Shown here piece after piece: positions 44,001 to 53,300 of a DNA stretch of 64,000 bases. Under the pieces are notes generated by a model, which ran no database searches, was not told where the DNA came from, and saw only the letters and a program-made list of their open reading frames with translations. The stretch comes from Humibacter albus DSM 18994 (GTDB taxonomy: Bacteria; Actinomycetota; Actinomycetes; Actinomycetales; Microbacteriaceae), in the NCBI RefSeq assembly GCF_000421825.1, contig NZ_ATXT01000011.1, positions 676,446 to 740,445 on the forward strand. The letters run 5' to 3'. Every line of letters starts with the position of its first letter. Position 1 is the stretch's first letter. Both the position numbers and the translations under genes were made by a program.

Positions 44001-46524
44001 CCATCGAACCGCTGACGAACGCCGTCGCGTCCGGTCCTGCCTGCGATGCGTCCGCGAGCGCGGAATCGAGCTGGAACGGCTCGTCGTCCGGCGAATAATC
44101 GTTGTCGAGCACCGGAACGCTGACGATGTCGCCGACGCGCACGATGGCGCTGTCGTCGACGGCAATCGGTGGCTGGTGCGTGACGACGGGGGCTGCGGGG
44201 ACGACGACGACACCGGCCTGTGCCGTGTGGCGGCCGTCGGAGATCGTGTAGGTCAACTGCACCTGCGAGGTCAGGGTCGACGGCGCGGTGATCTTCACGA
44301 TGGAGTTGTCGAGCACCTCGACGTTGAGGCTCTGCGACTCGGAGTCGAGCGCCTTCGCGACGGACTGCACGACTAGCACCCGCTCGGCGGGCGAGATGTC
44401 ATTGTCGAGCACCTGCACCGCCGTCGGCTGGCCCGCGCGCACATAGGCGACGTCGGCGACCGCGATCGGCGGCGCGTCCTTGCTCGGTGCCGCGACATCC
44501 ACTCTGATCAGTCCGGCGACGGTCTTCGATCCTGCGCCGAGCGTGTACCGCAGGTAGTACTCTCCGGCGGTCTGCGCCGTGAACGAGATCGTTCCCGTCT
44601 CGTTGTCCGCTTCGACGACGCCCGACGACCCTTCATCGAGGGCCGCGCCGACGAGGCCGAGCGGCTGGCCGGACGGAGAGCGGTCGTTGGCGATCGGATC
44701 GATCACGATCGCCTCGCCGGGTTCGGCCGTGGCGAAGTCCGGCGTCGCGACGGGCGGGAGAGATCCCGCCGGCTTGACCGTGATGTCCAGCTCACCCTTC
44801 GCACTCTTTCGGCCATCGGAGACCGTCACCTCGACGGTCTTCGACCCGGTCTGCGAGGTGGTGTTCTCGTAGGTCACCGTGCCGTCCGGGGTGAGGCTCA
44901 CCGTGTCGCCGCTCGAGGTCGCCGCAGACACCACCGTGAGGTCGTCGCCATCCGGGTCGATCCAGTCGTCGAGCACGTTGTACGACACGGTCTGGCCGGC
45001 CTCGATGGTCGCGGTGCTCGCGCGAGTCGGCACGGGGGCGTTCTCCGTGCTCGGCAGGTGCACCGTGGCGACGACCTGCGCGCTGGAACGTCCGCCGCGT
45101 CCGTCGTCGACGGTGTAACGGAAAGAGACGCCGCCCGTCGTGTCGGCCGTGGTCGTGAGCTGCAGGGCGCGTCCGCCGTCGATGACATCCAGGATGCCCT
45201 GCGCATCGGGAATGGGCGTCACATCGGCGATCGTCAGCACGTCACCATCGGGATCGGTGTCGTTGTCGAGCACCGGAAGAATCGTGGAGCGCCCCGGCCG
45301 CACGCCGAAGCCGTCGGCCGCTGCTGTGGGCTCGCGGTTCTGCGCCGAGCGCTGCGCGAGGGTGTCCTCGTACGACTGCACGACCGGCTTCTCCTGACCG
45401 TCGTCGCTCTCGGTCGTCGTGTCGTCGGGCCTCAGCGTTTCCCAGTTGCGTACGAGCTGCATGTCGGACGACACCGTCCAGACGTCGCCGTTGCGCACGC
45501 TGTTCAAGGCGATGACCCCGTGATTCACCCGGAATCGGAGGTCGTCGCCCCGCACGGACTGTTCGATGTGCTGACTCTGGGCGCGGTCGTCGTCGCACGC
45601 GTAGAGATAGCGCGCGGTTCCCGCCCAGGCCGCGTAGGAGCATCCGTTCAGCCACACGGGCGCCGAGACCGCGGTCGGATCGCTGAGCGTCGCACCACCG
45701 CCGCTGGAGATCGACTCGACGGCGCCGCCGTTCAGCGGCACCGTCATCAAAACGCCGCCTGCCGCCACCAGCACCCGATCGTTCGACGCCGAGGGCTGCT
45801 GCAAGCGCAGACCCTTGTGCGGCAGAGAGACGGCGGTGCCGTGCGCCGTGCGCACCCGGTGACCGTTCTCATCCAGCACCACTGCCGTGTCACCCACTGC
45901 CGTCACCTGATACGGCTTCGAGACCGTGAACGGCGACGACGAGGGAGCGGAGCCGGGGTGCGACACGGTGATCAGCTGCTTGCGCGTCGGTGCCACGATG
46001 AACGCCGTACCGGCATCGCTCACGGTGACGTCCGCATGCGCCCCGACGGATGCTGTCGGCTTCGTCTTCGACGGATCGAACGCCAGGCGGGCCGACGCGT
46101 CGAGCACCCAGACCTTGCCGCTCGGAGCGACGATGGCGATCGTGTCGCCGCCGTACGCCACCTTCGCGCCAGCGGGGATCATGACGCGGTCTGTCAGCGT
46201 GGCGTACTGCTGATCGATGCGCTCCAGCGTGCCGTTGGTGCTGTCGACGAGGAAGTAGGCGCCCCCGTTCTGCAGCACATCGATGTCTTTCGACGCCGAG
46301 GAGGCCGCGGCGTCCAATTCGTCGATCTGGTGGTTGAGCCGGCCGACGAGGAGCCCGTCGCCGTTCGTGACCCATACGTCGCGCGACTGCAGACTGACGT
46401 CTTCGGCGGGAAAGCCCTGGTGCACCGTGGCCACGACGGCGGGAACGCCGATCACGAGAGCGATGCAGACGGCCGAGGCGAGCGTCTTGTGCCGACGCAG
46501 CCATGCACCGAGTCGCTTGAGCAC
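41077..46524 (-). CDS. giant Ig/cadherin-like and fibronectin-III repeat surface protein A
   Basis: A 1,815-aa protein. A basic N-terminus and one transmembrane helix (about residues 14-34) anchor it with the body outside. Residues ~45-390 look like a beta-propeller (VWVTNGDGLLVGRL, YFLVDSTNGTLERID). About eight Ig/cadherin-like repeats follow, many starting PPIAVDD with calcium-type DNDTDPDGD motifs. A Pro/Thr/Lys-rich hinge (~1185-1235), more beta domains, two fibronectin III domains and a Cys-containing C-terminal domain ending GVGLNN complete it. There is no LPxTG signal. The GTG at 46524 is chosen because AAGGAG is 10-11 nt upstream and it matches its paralogue; a GTG at 46536 has no spacing. 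It heads the MoxR-DUF58-transglutaminase-like-FHA transcript. Confidence 0.88.
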   Translation of the reverse strand: MLKRLGAWLRRHKTLASAVCIALVIGVPAVVATVHQGFPAEDVSLQSRDVWVTNGDGLLVGRLNHQIDELDAAASSASKDIDVLQNGGAYFLVDSTNGTLERIDQQYATLTDRVMIPAGAKVAYGGDTIAIVAPSGKVWVLDASARLAFDPSKTKPTASVGAHADVTVSDAGTAFIVAPTRKQLITVSHPGSAPSSSPFTVSKPYQVTAVGDTAVVLDENGHRVRTAHGTAVSLPHKGLRLQQPSASNDRVLVAAGGVLMTVPLNGGAVESISSGGGATLSDPTAVSAPVWLNGCSYAAWAGTARYLYACDDDRAQSQHIEQSVRGDDLRFRVNHGVIALNSVRNGDVWTVSSDMQLVRNWETLRPDDTTTESDDGQEKPVVQSYEDTLAQRSAQNREPTAAADGFGVRPGRSTILPVLDNDTDPDGDVLTIADVTPIPDAQGILDVIDGGRALQLTTTADTTGGVSFRYTVDDGRGGRSSAQVVATVHLPSTENAPVPTRASTATIEAGQTVSYNVLDDWIDPDGDDLTVVSAATSSGDTVSLTPDGTVTYENTTSQTGSKTVEVTVSDGRKSAKGELDITVKPAGSLPPVATPDFATAEPGEAIVIDPIANDRSPSGQPLGLVGAALDEGSSGVVEADNETGTISFTAQTAGEYYLRYTLGAGSKTVAGLIRVDVAAPSKDAPPIAVADVAYVRAGQPTAVQVLDNDISPAERVLVVQSVAKALDSESQSLNVEVLDNSIVKITAPSTLTSQVQLTYTISDGRHTAQAGVVVVPAAPVVTHQPPIAVDDSAIVRVGDIVSVPVLDNDYSPDDEPFQLDSALADASQAGPDATAFVSGSMVRYQAPVKPGQYSVDYRLSDEFGQHAVGTLTFHVTALDKAHNRVPGPQQITVRAFAGSAIPVTVPLSQIDPDGDSVQFTGIGSDPRLGRIVKTTSTTFTYEAYPGSSGTDEFTYKVTDALGAKAVGAVRVGVIPRPATASPPIAVNDRVEVKPGKTASVQALANDSDPNGFVISVLKKLGSVDAGLTASVHRSLVVVRAPQKQGTYLARYTITNGQGGQASAVIQVVVTDKAKEQPPTAVDHVIDKAKGRSTLSVDALAGAYNPSGLASQLKVSVTGQGAKQAHVQDGDVIVALSDKRTTVAYRVTDQQTGLSGGAFIIVPPRPAKAAKADDPANVQNRTPKASPTPEPTKNTPKPSATPRQTSTPKPTKEPKTTPPPHLKSGLAPQFVDMNGSRSWSLSDIVTVPSGRAATIVSGATATGGSASGTNEKSISFTAKKDFRGPATVTFTVDDGKEEGAKSDRLTKLTFQLTVGREDQSDVAPTFTTYTMTVGASDAAQTIDLRSSTYHPNDAVLKKITYTGLKNPSSDIKAALSGSKLTVSAGTTAKPTKSAIKLTFTLDSGSITVPGTVLVNVVSSTKPKAVQKASPSTNTMRGKTVTLDAVAAKYWDNPFSTSLKIVGAKLSSAPKSVPQPTFTTSTLSLSVPSGSATGTATITYTVQDATKDSTRNVTGTATVVIHDKPSTPGTPAISGSGDGYVSVTFKAPADNGKNITQYRVEALKGGSAAKTMTTGTNLSAKIDGLTNGTAYTFKVQAYNADGWSAYSAASASRTPYGKPSTPSSAQISSSGHAPATLTLSWGKSSSTGGGSYRYEYKLNSGGWTSAGTKLSVAVKNKAAGNYSFQVRTYNAGSNSYSSARASNTITVTNPPPTVSVAKGGTSAYVAGHIICIKFSDFASGTYKLTALYNGNAFSSQGTVSVHLSGAGHYCLTGTVNNAVSGWDIAVKITGALTKTPSVSGATWNSMSSTGWGVGLNN

Positions 46525-46596
46525 GCTGCGTCTCACTCCTTATGAACGTCACACGTTGAACCGCGACCCGACCGATGAGGATGATGGTGCCTGCTC

Positions 46597-46620
46597 CCCC
46601 GAGCCCGTTCACGCTAGCAC
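46597..46620 (-). promoter_or_regulatory. promoter of surface block A, conserved with block B
   Basis: On the minus strand the sequence GTGCTAGCGTG is followed by AACGGGCTCGGGG, with TAGCGT as the -10 candidate, about 75 bp before the gene start. Twenty-one of 24 bases match the site at 55767-55790 ahead of the paralogous gene, although flanking DNA differs. It lies in the 169-bp gap after block B. Confidence 0.5.
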
Positions 46621-46693
46621 GGCCCGGCGGCCCAGACGAATCTGTCTATTGGTCGACGCGGTCTTCCCTCCGACAGGGCGCGAGCCCTCGGTC

Positions 46694-49030
46694 TCAGTCG
46701 GAGGACGATGCCGGTCCGGCGCGCCGGAACCGGTACGACGCGATACGACGGCGCAGCCAGCCGGCCGAGGCCGCCACCGTCGCCACCGTCTCGTCGATGT
46801 GCTGCCACAGGGTCGAGCTGCGGTCGTCGCTCACGATGCTGCCGTCGAACACAGCGGCGTCGGCGGCGGAGGCCAGTTCGCCCAGCGCCTCGGGCGCAAG
46901 TGCGATGCCCTGTTGCGCGGACTGAGCCTCGAGCGACGACGCGGTCACCCTGCGCGTGGCGACAACGGGGACGCGATATCCCAGCTCGCCGAAGCTGTCG
47001 ACGAGTTCGTCCCAGGCGCCGGCCGCTCGCCGGTCCCCCGGCCCGCGTGCGCGACGGCGACGACGACGCTTCTTGAGCAGGAACACGACGAGCATGGGGA
47101 CGAAGATCACCAACGCCAGCGCCACGAGACCGCCGCCGGCGTAGTAGGCCCACACCGGGAGAGCGAATGCGCTCTTGTCCTTCGGCGGCTTGCTGTCTTT
47201 GGTCTTCACGGGGGTCAGCAGCTCGTCCGCCTTCGGCGGCGTGTTCGGCGGCTGTCGCACCTGAGGCTGCGGCTGCAGCTTCGGCTTCACCGTCTGGTCC
47301 TTCGGCGCGTCGGTCTTGGTGGGCGTCGGGAAGAACGGCACCCAGCCCACGCCCGCGAACGCCACCTCGACCCAGGCCGTGATGTCGTTGCCCGTGAACG
47401 TCACCGTGCCCTTCGCATTCGAGTGGTCCTTGAAGCCCATCACCACGCGCGCCGGATATCCCAGGTGCCGGGCCATCAGCGCGAACGCGGTCGTGTACTG
47501 CTCCTGGTCGCCGACCATGGGCGTCTTCTGCAGGAGGTCGTTCATGCGATCGGCGCCCTCGCCGGCCCGTGACGGAACCGGGTCGGATGCCCGCCCGTGG
47601 CTGAGGTAGCCCAGCTTCTTCAGCGACCGCTCGATGTTGCGAAGCTTCTGGATGGCACTGGCCGAGCCGCCTGCGTACTGCTCGGCCTTGGTGGCGATCA
47701 CGTCGGGCACATTCGTGATGCTCGGCATGTCGAGCTTCGCCGTGGGCACACGCTTCAGCGATTTGTCGTTCGGGATCTTCTGCGCCGTCGCCTGCACGGT
47801 GTAGGTCAGTCCCCTGGACACGCCGCTCGTGACGGCCGTGGTGCCGGTCGCCGCGTTCACGCGCACCGTCGTCGTCGGGTCCGTGCCCGTGTATCTGTCG
47901 AAGGCGAGGTGGCTCGTGTACCCGAGGGTCGGCATCCACACGTTGTCGTACTTGAGAATGCTGAACTTCGAGGTGGTCGTGGCGCCGGGGGTGAACAGTG
48001 GCGGGTTCGGGATGGTGCTGCCCAGAAGCTCGAAGCTGCCGGAACCGTCGGCTTGCTCGCCGGGCCCGGTGACGCTCCACACCACGCCGTTGTAGCTGTC
48101 CATCGTGGCGAGCCGTACGAGCGTGCCCTTGCCGAGGTTCGTGGCGCTGAACAGCTTCGTCTTGCGCAGGTCGTTCGTGTACTTGCGGAAGGATGCCAGC
48201 GGCGCCGGATAGTCGAGCGGATCGAACGGCGGCTGCACGGCGTCGCGCACCACGAGCCGGGACGCCGGTGCGGGCGAGGCGACGTAGCCGCCGATGCCGC
48301 CCACCACGACGGCGACCGCGACGACGATCGCCGAACCGGCGATCGCCTTGCGCGTGAGGCCAGGGTCAGCCGAGATGGACCGCTTCGAGGCGCGGATGCG
48401 CCACCCGAGCCACGCCAGCGCGATCGCCGTGAAGGCCAGACCGCGCACGCCGGCGTAGTACGGGTCCCGTGTGCCGAGCAGTACAGCCGTGAGGAACACG
48501 ACGGCCGGACCGAGCACGAGAAGTGCGGCCCGCCACGTCGCTCCTCGGCCTGTGGGCGGACGGCGGAGCGCGATCATCACGCAGGCGAGCGAGACGATGA
48601 GAGTCGTCGCGAAGGGCACGACGGCCACCGACGGCGGTGCCTCGAGCGGAGCGCGCAGGGTGACGGCATCCGACCACCCGAACACCGCCCCGGTAGCCAG
48701 GTCGAGCAGCGAGGTCGGCGTCGGCACGACGGCGAACACTCCTTCGCCGGGCAGGGCGAATGCGGTGCCGAACACGAAATACGCGCCGACTCCGATCAGC
48801 ACGGTCAGCACGGCGGAGAGCCGCAGCAGCGTGCCCGTGATGGCGACGGCCGCGCCGACGATGAGGCCGCCGATGCCGGCGACCAGGTATCCGAGGGGGC
48901 CGAAGGCCGGTGCGAAGCCGAGAACGGCGATCACCGTGAGCGCGGCGAAGACCGCGATGTCGGTCCACGTCGACGCGTTCACGCGCGAACTCCGTCGAGC
49001 GGCGCCCAGCGGCGCTGTCGTCGCGGTCAT
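46694..49030 (-). CDS. membrane transglutaminase-fold protein B, catalytic triad lost
   Basis: A 778-aa paralogue of the protein at 36344-38719 with the same layout: hydrophobic N-terminal helices, extracytoplasmic transglutaminase-like domain, Pro/Lys linker, one C-terminal helix (FALPVWAYYAGGGLVALALV) and an Arg-rich tail. Conserved landmarks include DPLDYPAPLASFRKYT and SLKKLGYLSHGRASD. The triad positions read GDQEQYTTAF (Gln for Cys), ITAWVEV (Thr for His) and WVPFFPTPT (Phe for Asp). The start at 49030 overlaps the DUF58 stop (ATGA). Loss of the same three residues in both copies suggests selection for a non-catalytic role. Confidence 0.85.
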   Translation of the reverse strand: MTATTAPLGAARRSSRVNASTWTDIAVFAALTVIAVLGFAPAFGPLGYLVAGIGGLIVGAAVAITGTLLRLSAVLTVLIGVGAYFVFGTAFALPGEGVFAVVPTPTSLLDLATGAVFGWSDAVTLRAPLEAPPSVAVVPFATTLIVSLACVMIALRRPPTGRGATWRAALLVLGPAVVFLTAVLLGTRDPYYAGVRGLAFTAIALAWLGWRIRASKRSISADPGLTRKAIAGSAIVVAVAVVVGGIGGYVASPAPASRLVVRDAVQPPFDPLDYPAPLASFRKYTNDLRKTKLFSATNLGKGTLVRLATMDSYNGVVWSVTGPGEQADGSGSFELLGSTIPNPPLFTPGATTTSKFSILKYDNVWMPTLGYTSHLAFDRYTGTDPTTTVRVNAATGTTAVTSGVSRGLTYTVQATAQKIPNDKSLKRVPTAKLDMPSITNVPDVIATKAEQYAGGSASAIQKLRNIERSLKKLGYLSHGRASDPVPSRAGEGADRMNDLLQKTPMVGDQEQYTTAFALMARHLGYPARVVMGFKDHSNAKGTVTFTGNDITAWVEVAFAGVGWVPFFPTPTKTDAPKDQTVKPKLQPQPQVRQPPNTPPKADELLTPVKTKDSKPPKDKSAFALPVWAYYAGGGLVALALVIFVPMLVVFLLKKRRRRRRARGPGDRRAAGAWDELVDSFGELGYRVPVVATRRVTASSLEAQSAQQGIALAPEALGELASAADAAVFDGSIVSDDRSSTLWQHIDETVATVAASAGWLRRRIASYRFRRAGPASSSD

Positions 49031-50319
49031 CGTCCCGCCCTCTGCAGCAGGCCGGCGAGCTCGGGAAGCCGCGTGACCGTGGCCACGACGGCGTTCCCGA
49101 CCTTGCGCAGGCCCGGCTCGGCGTCGACGGCCGTGCGCACGATGATCACCGGCGTGTCGCCGGGGTAGAGCGAGGACAGCCCGTGGAGCTCTCTGTTGGA
49201 GGCGATGCTGCCGACGACGGCGATCACCAGGCTGGGGTCGGCCAGGCGCGCGCCCGCGATGCGGGCGAACTCGCGCAGCGTCTCGTAGCGGCTGTCGACG
49301 GGCTGGATGCGGCACGTGTCGTCGAGCAGGGTCATCGGCGTACGCTCCCGGAGCTTCGCCTCTTCCCAGATCACGTCGAGCTCGGACTCCTCGGAGATGA
49401 CCTCGACGCCGATCGACGCGAGCGACGACACGGCCAGCTCGAACTCCTCGTCCGAGGCGTAGTGACGTCGATCGGCGCTCATCATCAGCAGCAGCTGCGA
49501 GCGCCGGGTCTCTTGGTACTGCCGCACCATGAGCTGCCCGGTGCGCGCCGAGCTGCGCCAGTGCACGTTGCGGATGTCGTCGCCCGGTTCGTACGACCGC
49601 AGCGCGTGGAAGGCGAGATCGCTGTCCGTGATCGCCTTCGTCGTCTGGCCCTCGAGGTCGCGCACGAGCCCCCGTGCCGTGGCCGCGATCCTGGCCGTCT
49701 TCGGGTGAACGAAGAGCTCGACCTGGTCGGTCCACCGGGTCGTGCGACGCAGGAGCCCGAGCTGGTCGCCACGTACGCTGATGGCCGGTCCCGCCACGAT
49801 GAGCGCGCGACGCTGCGTGGGAATGGCGAACAGGTTCTCGTCGTCGGCGCCGGCGGCCAGCCGCGGCACGATGAACTCTGCAAGTCCCTCGCCGACCGGA
49901 AGTTCCATGCGGGTCGGCAGCACGGTCTTCTCGCCCGTGTTCTGCACGGCCATGCTGCCCATCGCCCGGTCGCCCGCGGTGACCCGTCGCGGGTTGAGCT
50001 CGACGGTGACGCGGTAGGTCGCGCGGCCGAACAGGAACGCGCACGCGGCGAGCATTGCTGCGCTCAGCGCGATGGCGATGAACGCGAACTCCGCCCACCC
50101 GAATCCGAAGGCAAAGACGTACGACACGACCGCCGCGCCGATGACGATCCAGCCGAGCGCGGTCACCGCCTCGGTGGCCCGCGCCAGAGCCGCGACCGGA
50201 CGCGCCGTGACGCGGCGGATGCCGCGCATGAGCGCGCGGAGGCCGTCTCCCAGGGCGCCCCACAGCTCTCGCAGGGCGAAGGATGCCTGCGAGCGCGGTG
50301 GGCGTTCAGCGGTCGTCAT
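49027..50319 (-). CDS. DUF58 domain protein B
   Basis: A 430-aa paralogue of the DUF58 protein at 38716-40023. Two N-terminal membrane helices are followed by a beta-rich part and the signature NVHWRSSARTGQLMVRQYQ. It lies downstream of the second giant surface protein gene, with no MoxR gene between them. A purine-rich (AGAGAAAC)-type repeat directly precedes it on its coding strand and could influence its translation. Confidence 0.88.
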   Translation of the reverse strand: MTTAERPPRSQASFALRELWGALGDGLRALMRGIRRVTARPVAALARATEAVTALGWIVIGAAVVSYVFAFGFGWAEFAFIAIALSAAMLAACAFLFGRATYRVTVELNPRRVTAGDRAMGSMAVQNTGEKTVLPTRMELPVGEGLAEFIVPRLAAGADDENLFAIPTQRRALIVAGPAISVRGDQLGLLRRTTRWTDQVELFVHPKTARIAATARGLVRDLEGQTTKAITDSDLAFHALRSYEPGDDIRNVHWRSSARTGQLMVRQYQETRRSQLLLMMSADRRHYASDEEFELAVSSLASIGVEVISEESELDVIWEEAKLRERTPMTLLDDTCRIQPVDSRYETLREFARIAGARLADPSLVIAVVGSIASNRELHGLSSLYPGDTPVIIVRTAVDAEPGLRKVGNAVVATVTRLPELAGLLQRAGR

Positions 50320-50330
50320 TCTGCGGGTCC

Positions 50331-50366
50331 TGTGTTCTCTGTTTCTCTGTTTCTCTGTGTTCTCTG
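50331..50366. repeat. short purine/pyrimidine tandem repeat upstream of DUF58 gene B
   Basis: Four units of 8-9 bp, TGTTCTCTG / TTTCTCTG / TTTCTCTG / TGTTCTCTG, run in series in the 70-bp gap between surface protein B and its DUF58 gene. The coding strand is AGAGAAAC-rich, 11 bp before the gene start. It is visibly lower in GC than the surroundings. Confidence 0.7.
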
Positions 50367-50389
50367 CGAGTCCGGTGTTCGATGTCGGA

Positions 50390-53300
50390 TCAGTTGTTGA
50401 GTCCGGGCTGCCAGTTGTGGGCGGCCAGGCCGTCCCAGTTATTGGTCGACGGTGTTCCGCTCCAGGGGCCCTGGAACTTCACCGCGATGGTGTCCGAGTT
50501 GCGTATGCCGAGATACGACGTGAAGCAGTAGTGCCCGGAGCCGCTCAGCGAGACGGTACGCACGTTGTATCCCGCCCAGGACGAGCTGCCGTTCAGGAGA
50601 CCGGTGAGCGTATAGGTGCCACTCGGGAGGTTCTCGAACGAGGCGCAGAGATAGCGATCCACGCCGACGCCGCTCGATGCGCCCTTCGCCACGGAGGCCG
50701 ACTTCGGTGGGTCGGGCTTCTTCTCGATCTTGACGTTCGACGACGTCTGCGGCGGTCCGGTCCTGCCGCTGCCGTTGTTCGTGGCGCGAACCTGGAAGTT
50801 GTACGTGCCCGCGTTGTGCTGCCCGACGGACGCCGACGTGCTCGCTCCCACACTCTTCCAGCCCTCGCCGTTGAAGTTGTACTCGTAGGTCACAGCCCCG
50901 CCGCCGGTGTCGTTCGGCTTGCTCCAGGAGAGGTTGAAGCCCGAGGGAGCGTAGTCACTCTTCGCAGACAGATTCAGGTTCGTCGGGGCGGACGGTGTGC
51001 CATACGGTGTCACCCCGCTCGAGTCCGCCGACCATTCGCCCCATCCGTCGGCGTTGTACGCGCGGGCCTGCAGCGTGTAGGTGGTGCCGTTCGTCAGGCC
51101 ACCCACGGAGTCGTCACCGAGCGAGATCCCCTTGGAGCCCTTGGCGCTGCCGCCGGCAAGCCAGCGGATCTCGTACTTCTCGATCGTCTTGCCGTTCGCC
51201 TGCGGTGCCACCGTGTGGAAGCTGACAGTGCTGTCGCCTCCCTTGACGTTGCTCGGCGGCTCCATCCTGTCTGGAACGTCGTGGATCGTCACCTGATACT
51301 GGCCGATCGTCGACTTGGTGCGCGCCGGATCCTTCGTCGCGTCCTCGACGGTGAACTGGATGTTGACGGTGCCGATCGCCGCCCCGGAGCCGACGCTGAC
51401 CGTGATGGACGAGTGGGTGAACGTCACGTCGACGCCCTTGGGCGCGCTCACGGCCTTCGCGCTCGCGATGGTCAGCGGATGCCCGGGGAACGGGTTCACC
51501 CAGTAGTCGTCACTCGTGGCGTTCGACCAGCTCACGGTCTTGCCGCGCTTCACGTCCTGCGTGTACGGGGCGTCCTTCTGTTGCGCCAGCGGTCGCGTCG
51601 AGCTGACCACTTTGACGTTCACCGAGCCCGCGATGGATGTCGTCGGCGAATTGACCTTGAACGTGATCGTCGTCGAGGCACCGGGCTGCACACCGAACGG
51701 CGCCGAGATCGACAGTGTCGATCCGCTCGGGGAGGCCTGGATGCCGTTCGTCGCCGCCGAGAAGTCGGTGTACGCGAGCTTGTTCAGAATCGCCGGGTTC
51801 GGATGGAAGCTCGAAGCCCGCAAGTCCACCTTCGTGGCCGCCTCGCCCGCCTCGATCGTGACGGTGGGCGGGGTGAACGTCGGCGGCACGTCGGACTGGT
51901 CCGGATTACCGACAGTGATCGGCAGCACGAGCGACGTCACGCGGTCTTTGGACGCACCGGGGTCGCGTCCGTCGTTCACCTTGAACGTGATCGCGGCCGG
52001 TCCTCGGTAGTCCTTGTCGGCGCTGAACGTGAGAGTCTGATCGTCGATGTAGGCGGACTTGCCGGAGTGCGTGACGGTGACGCCGTCGCCCCCGGTGATC
52101 TTCGCGGGGCGCCCCGAGGGGACGCTGACGATGTCGGAGAGCTTCCACGTCTTCGTGCCGTTCATGGCCACGATCTGCTGCGGGACCTTGATCTTCGGCG
52201 GCGCTGTGCCGTCGGATGCCGGCGGCACGACGATGAACGCCTCCCCCGCCAGTCCGGTGGTCGGGTCGGTCAGCGTGAACGCGACGGCCATGCGCCGCTT
52301 GCCGGGTTCGACGGCGACCTCGCCGTTGTCGCCGACGGTGGCGGACTTCGCGTTCGGGCCGGTGACCGCCACCTCGAGCTTGTTCACCAGATCCGACGGG
52401 TTGACCGCGCCGTCGTACACGTCGACCTTGACGGACTTCTTTCCCGCAGCCTTCGCGGGCTCCACGACCTGGTCGACCGCCGTCGGGTAGACCGGCTTCG
52501 CCTTCGTCGTGACGATTACCTGCACGTAGGCGCTGTCCTGGCCGCCCTGCCCGTTGGTGATGGTGTACCGCGCCACGTAGACGCCCTGCTTCTGCGGTGC
52601 CTTGACGAGCACGATCTTGCCGTGCACGGATGCCTTCAGCGCGTCATCCACATCGGACAGCTTCTTCTCGACCGAAATCGTGTAACCGTTCGGATCCGAG
52701 TCGTTGTTCAGCACCGGCACCGCGGCGGTGCGTCCCGGCTTGACCTCCACAGTGTCGTTCACGGCAACGGGTGGCTCGAGGGAGGACGGTCGCGGGACGA
52801 CGCCGATCCGCACGGTACCGGTCGCCGTCTTGCCGTACGTGTCGGTGACCTTGTACGTGAACGTGTCGGTGCCGCCGGATGCGGCGTAGGCCTGGTAGGT
52901 GAACGAGTTCGACGTCGACCCGGCGATCCTGCCCAGCGTCGGCTGGCTCACGATGCCGCTGAGCGTGACGGAATCGCCATCGGGGTCGATGCCGTTCAAC
53001 GGCACGGTGATGGGGATCGCCGATCCGGCGAAGGTGCGCGCCGTGAGCGACGACGGGTTCGGCGACCGGTCCTTTCCGGTCTTCGCGGTGACGACGAACG
53101 TGACAGTCGCGATGGCGGTCTGCTTCCACTTGTCGCTGATGCTGTACGAGACCGAGTACTGCCCGGCTTTCGTCGGCGCCTGATAGCGCACATCGCTTCC
53201 GCTGACGAAGGCCGTCGCACCGTCGCCCTCGTTGGAGACGTCCTTCAGTTTCGCATCGAGCGCGAATGCCTCATCGTCGGGCGAATAGTCGTTCTCGAGC

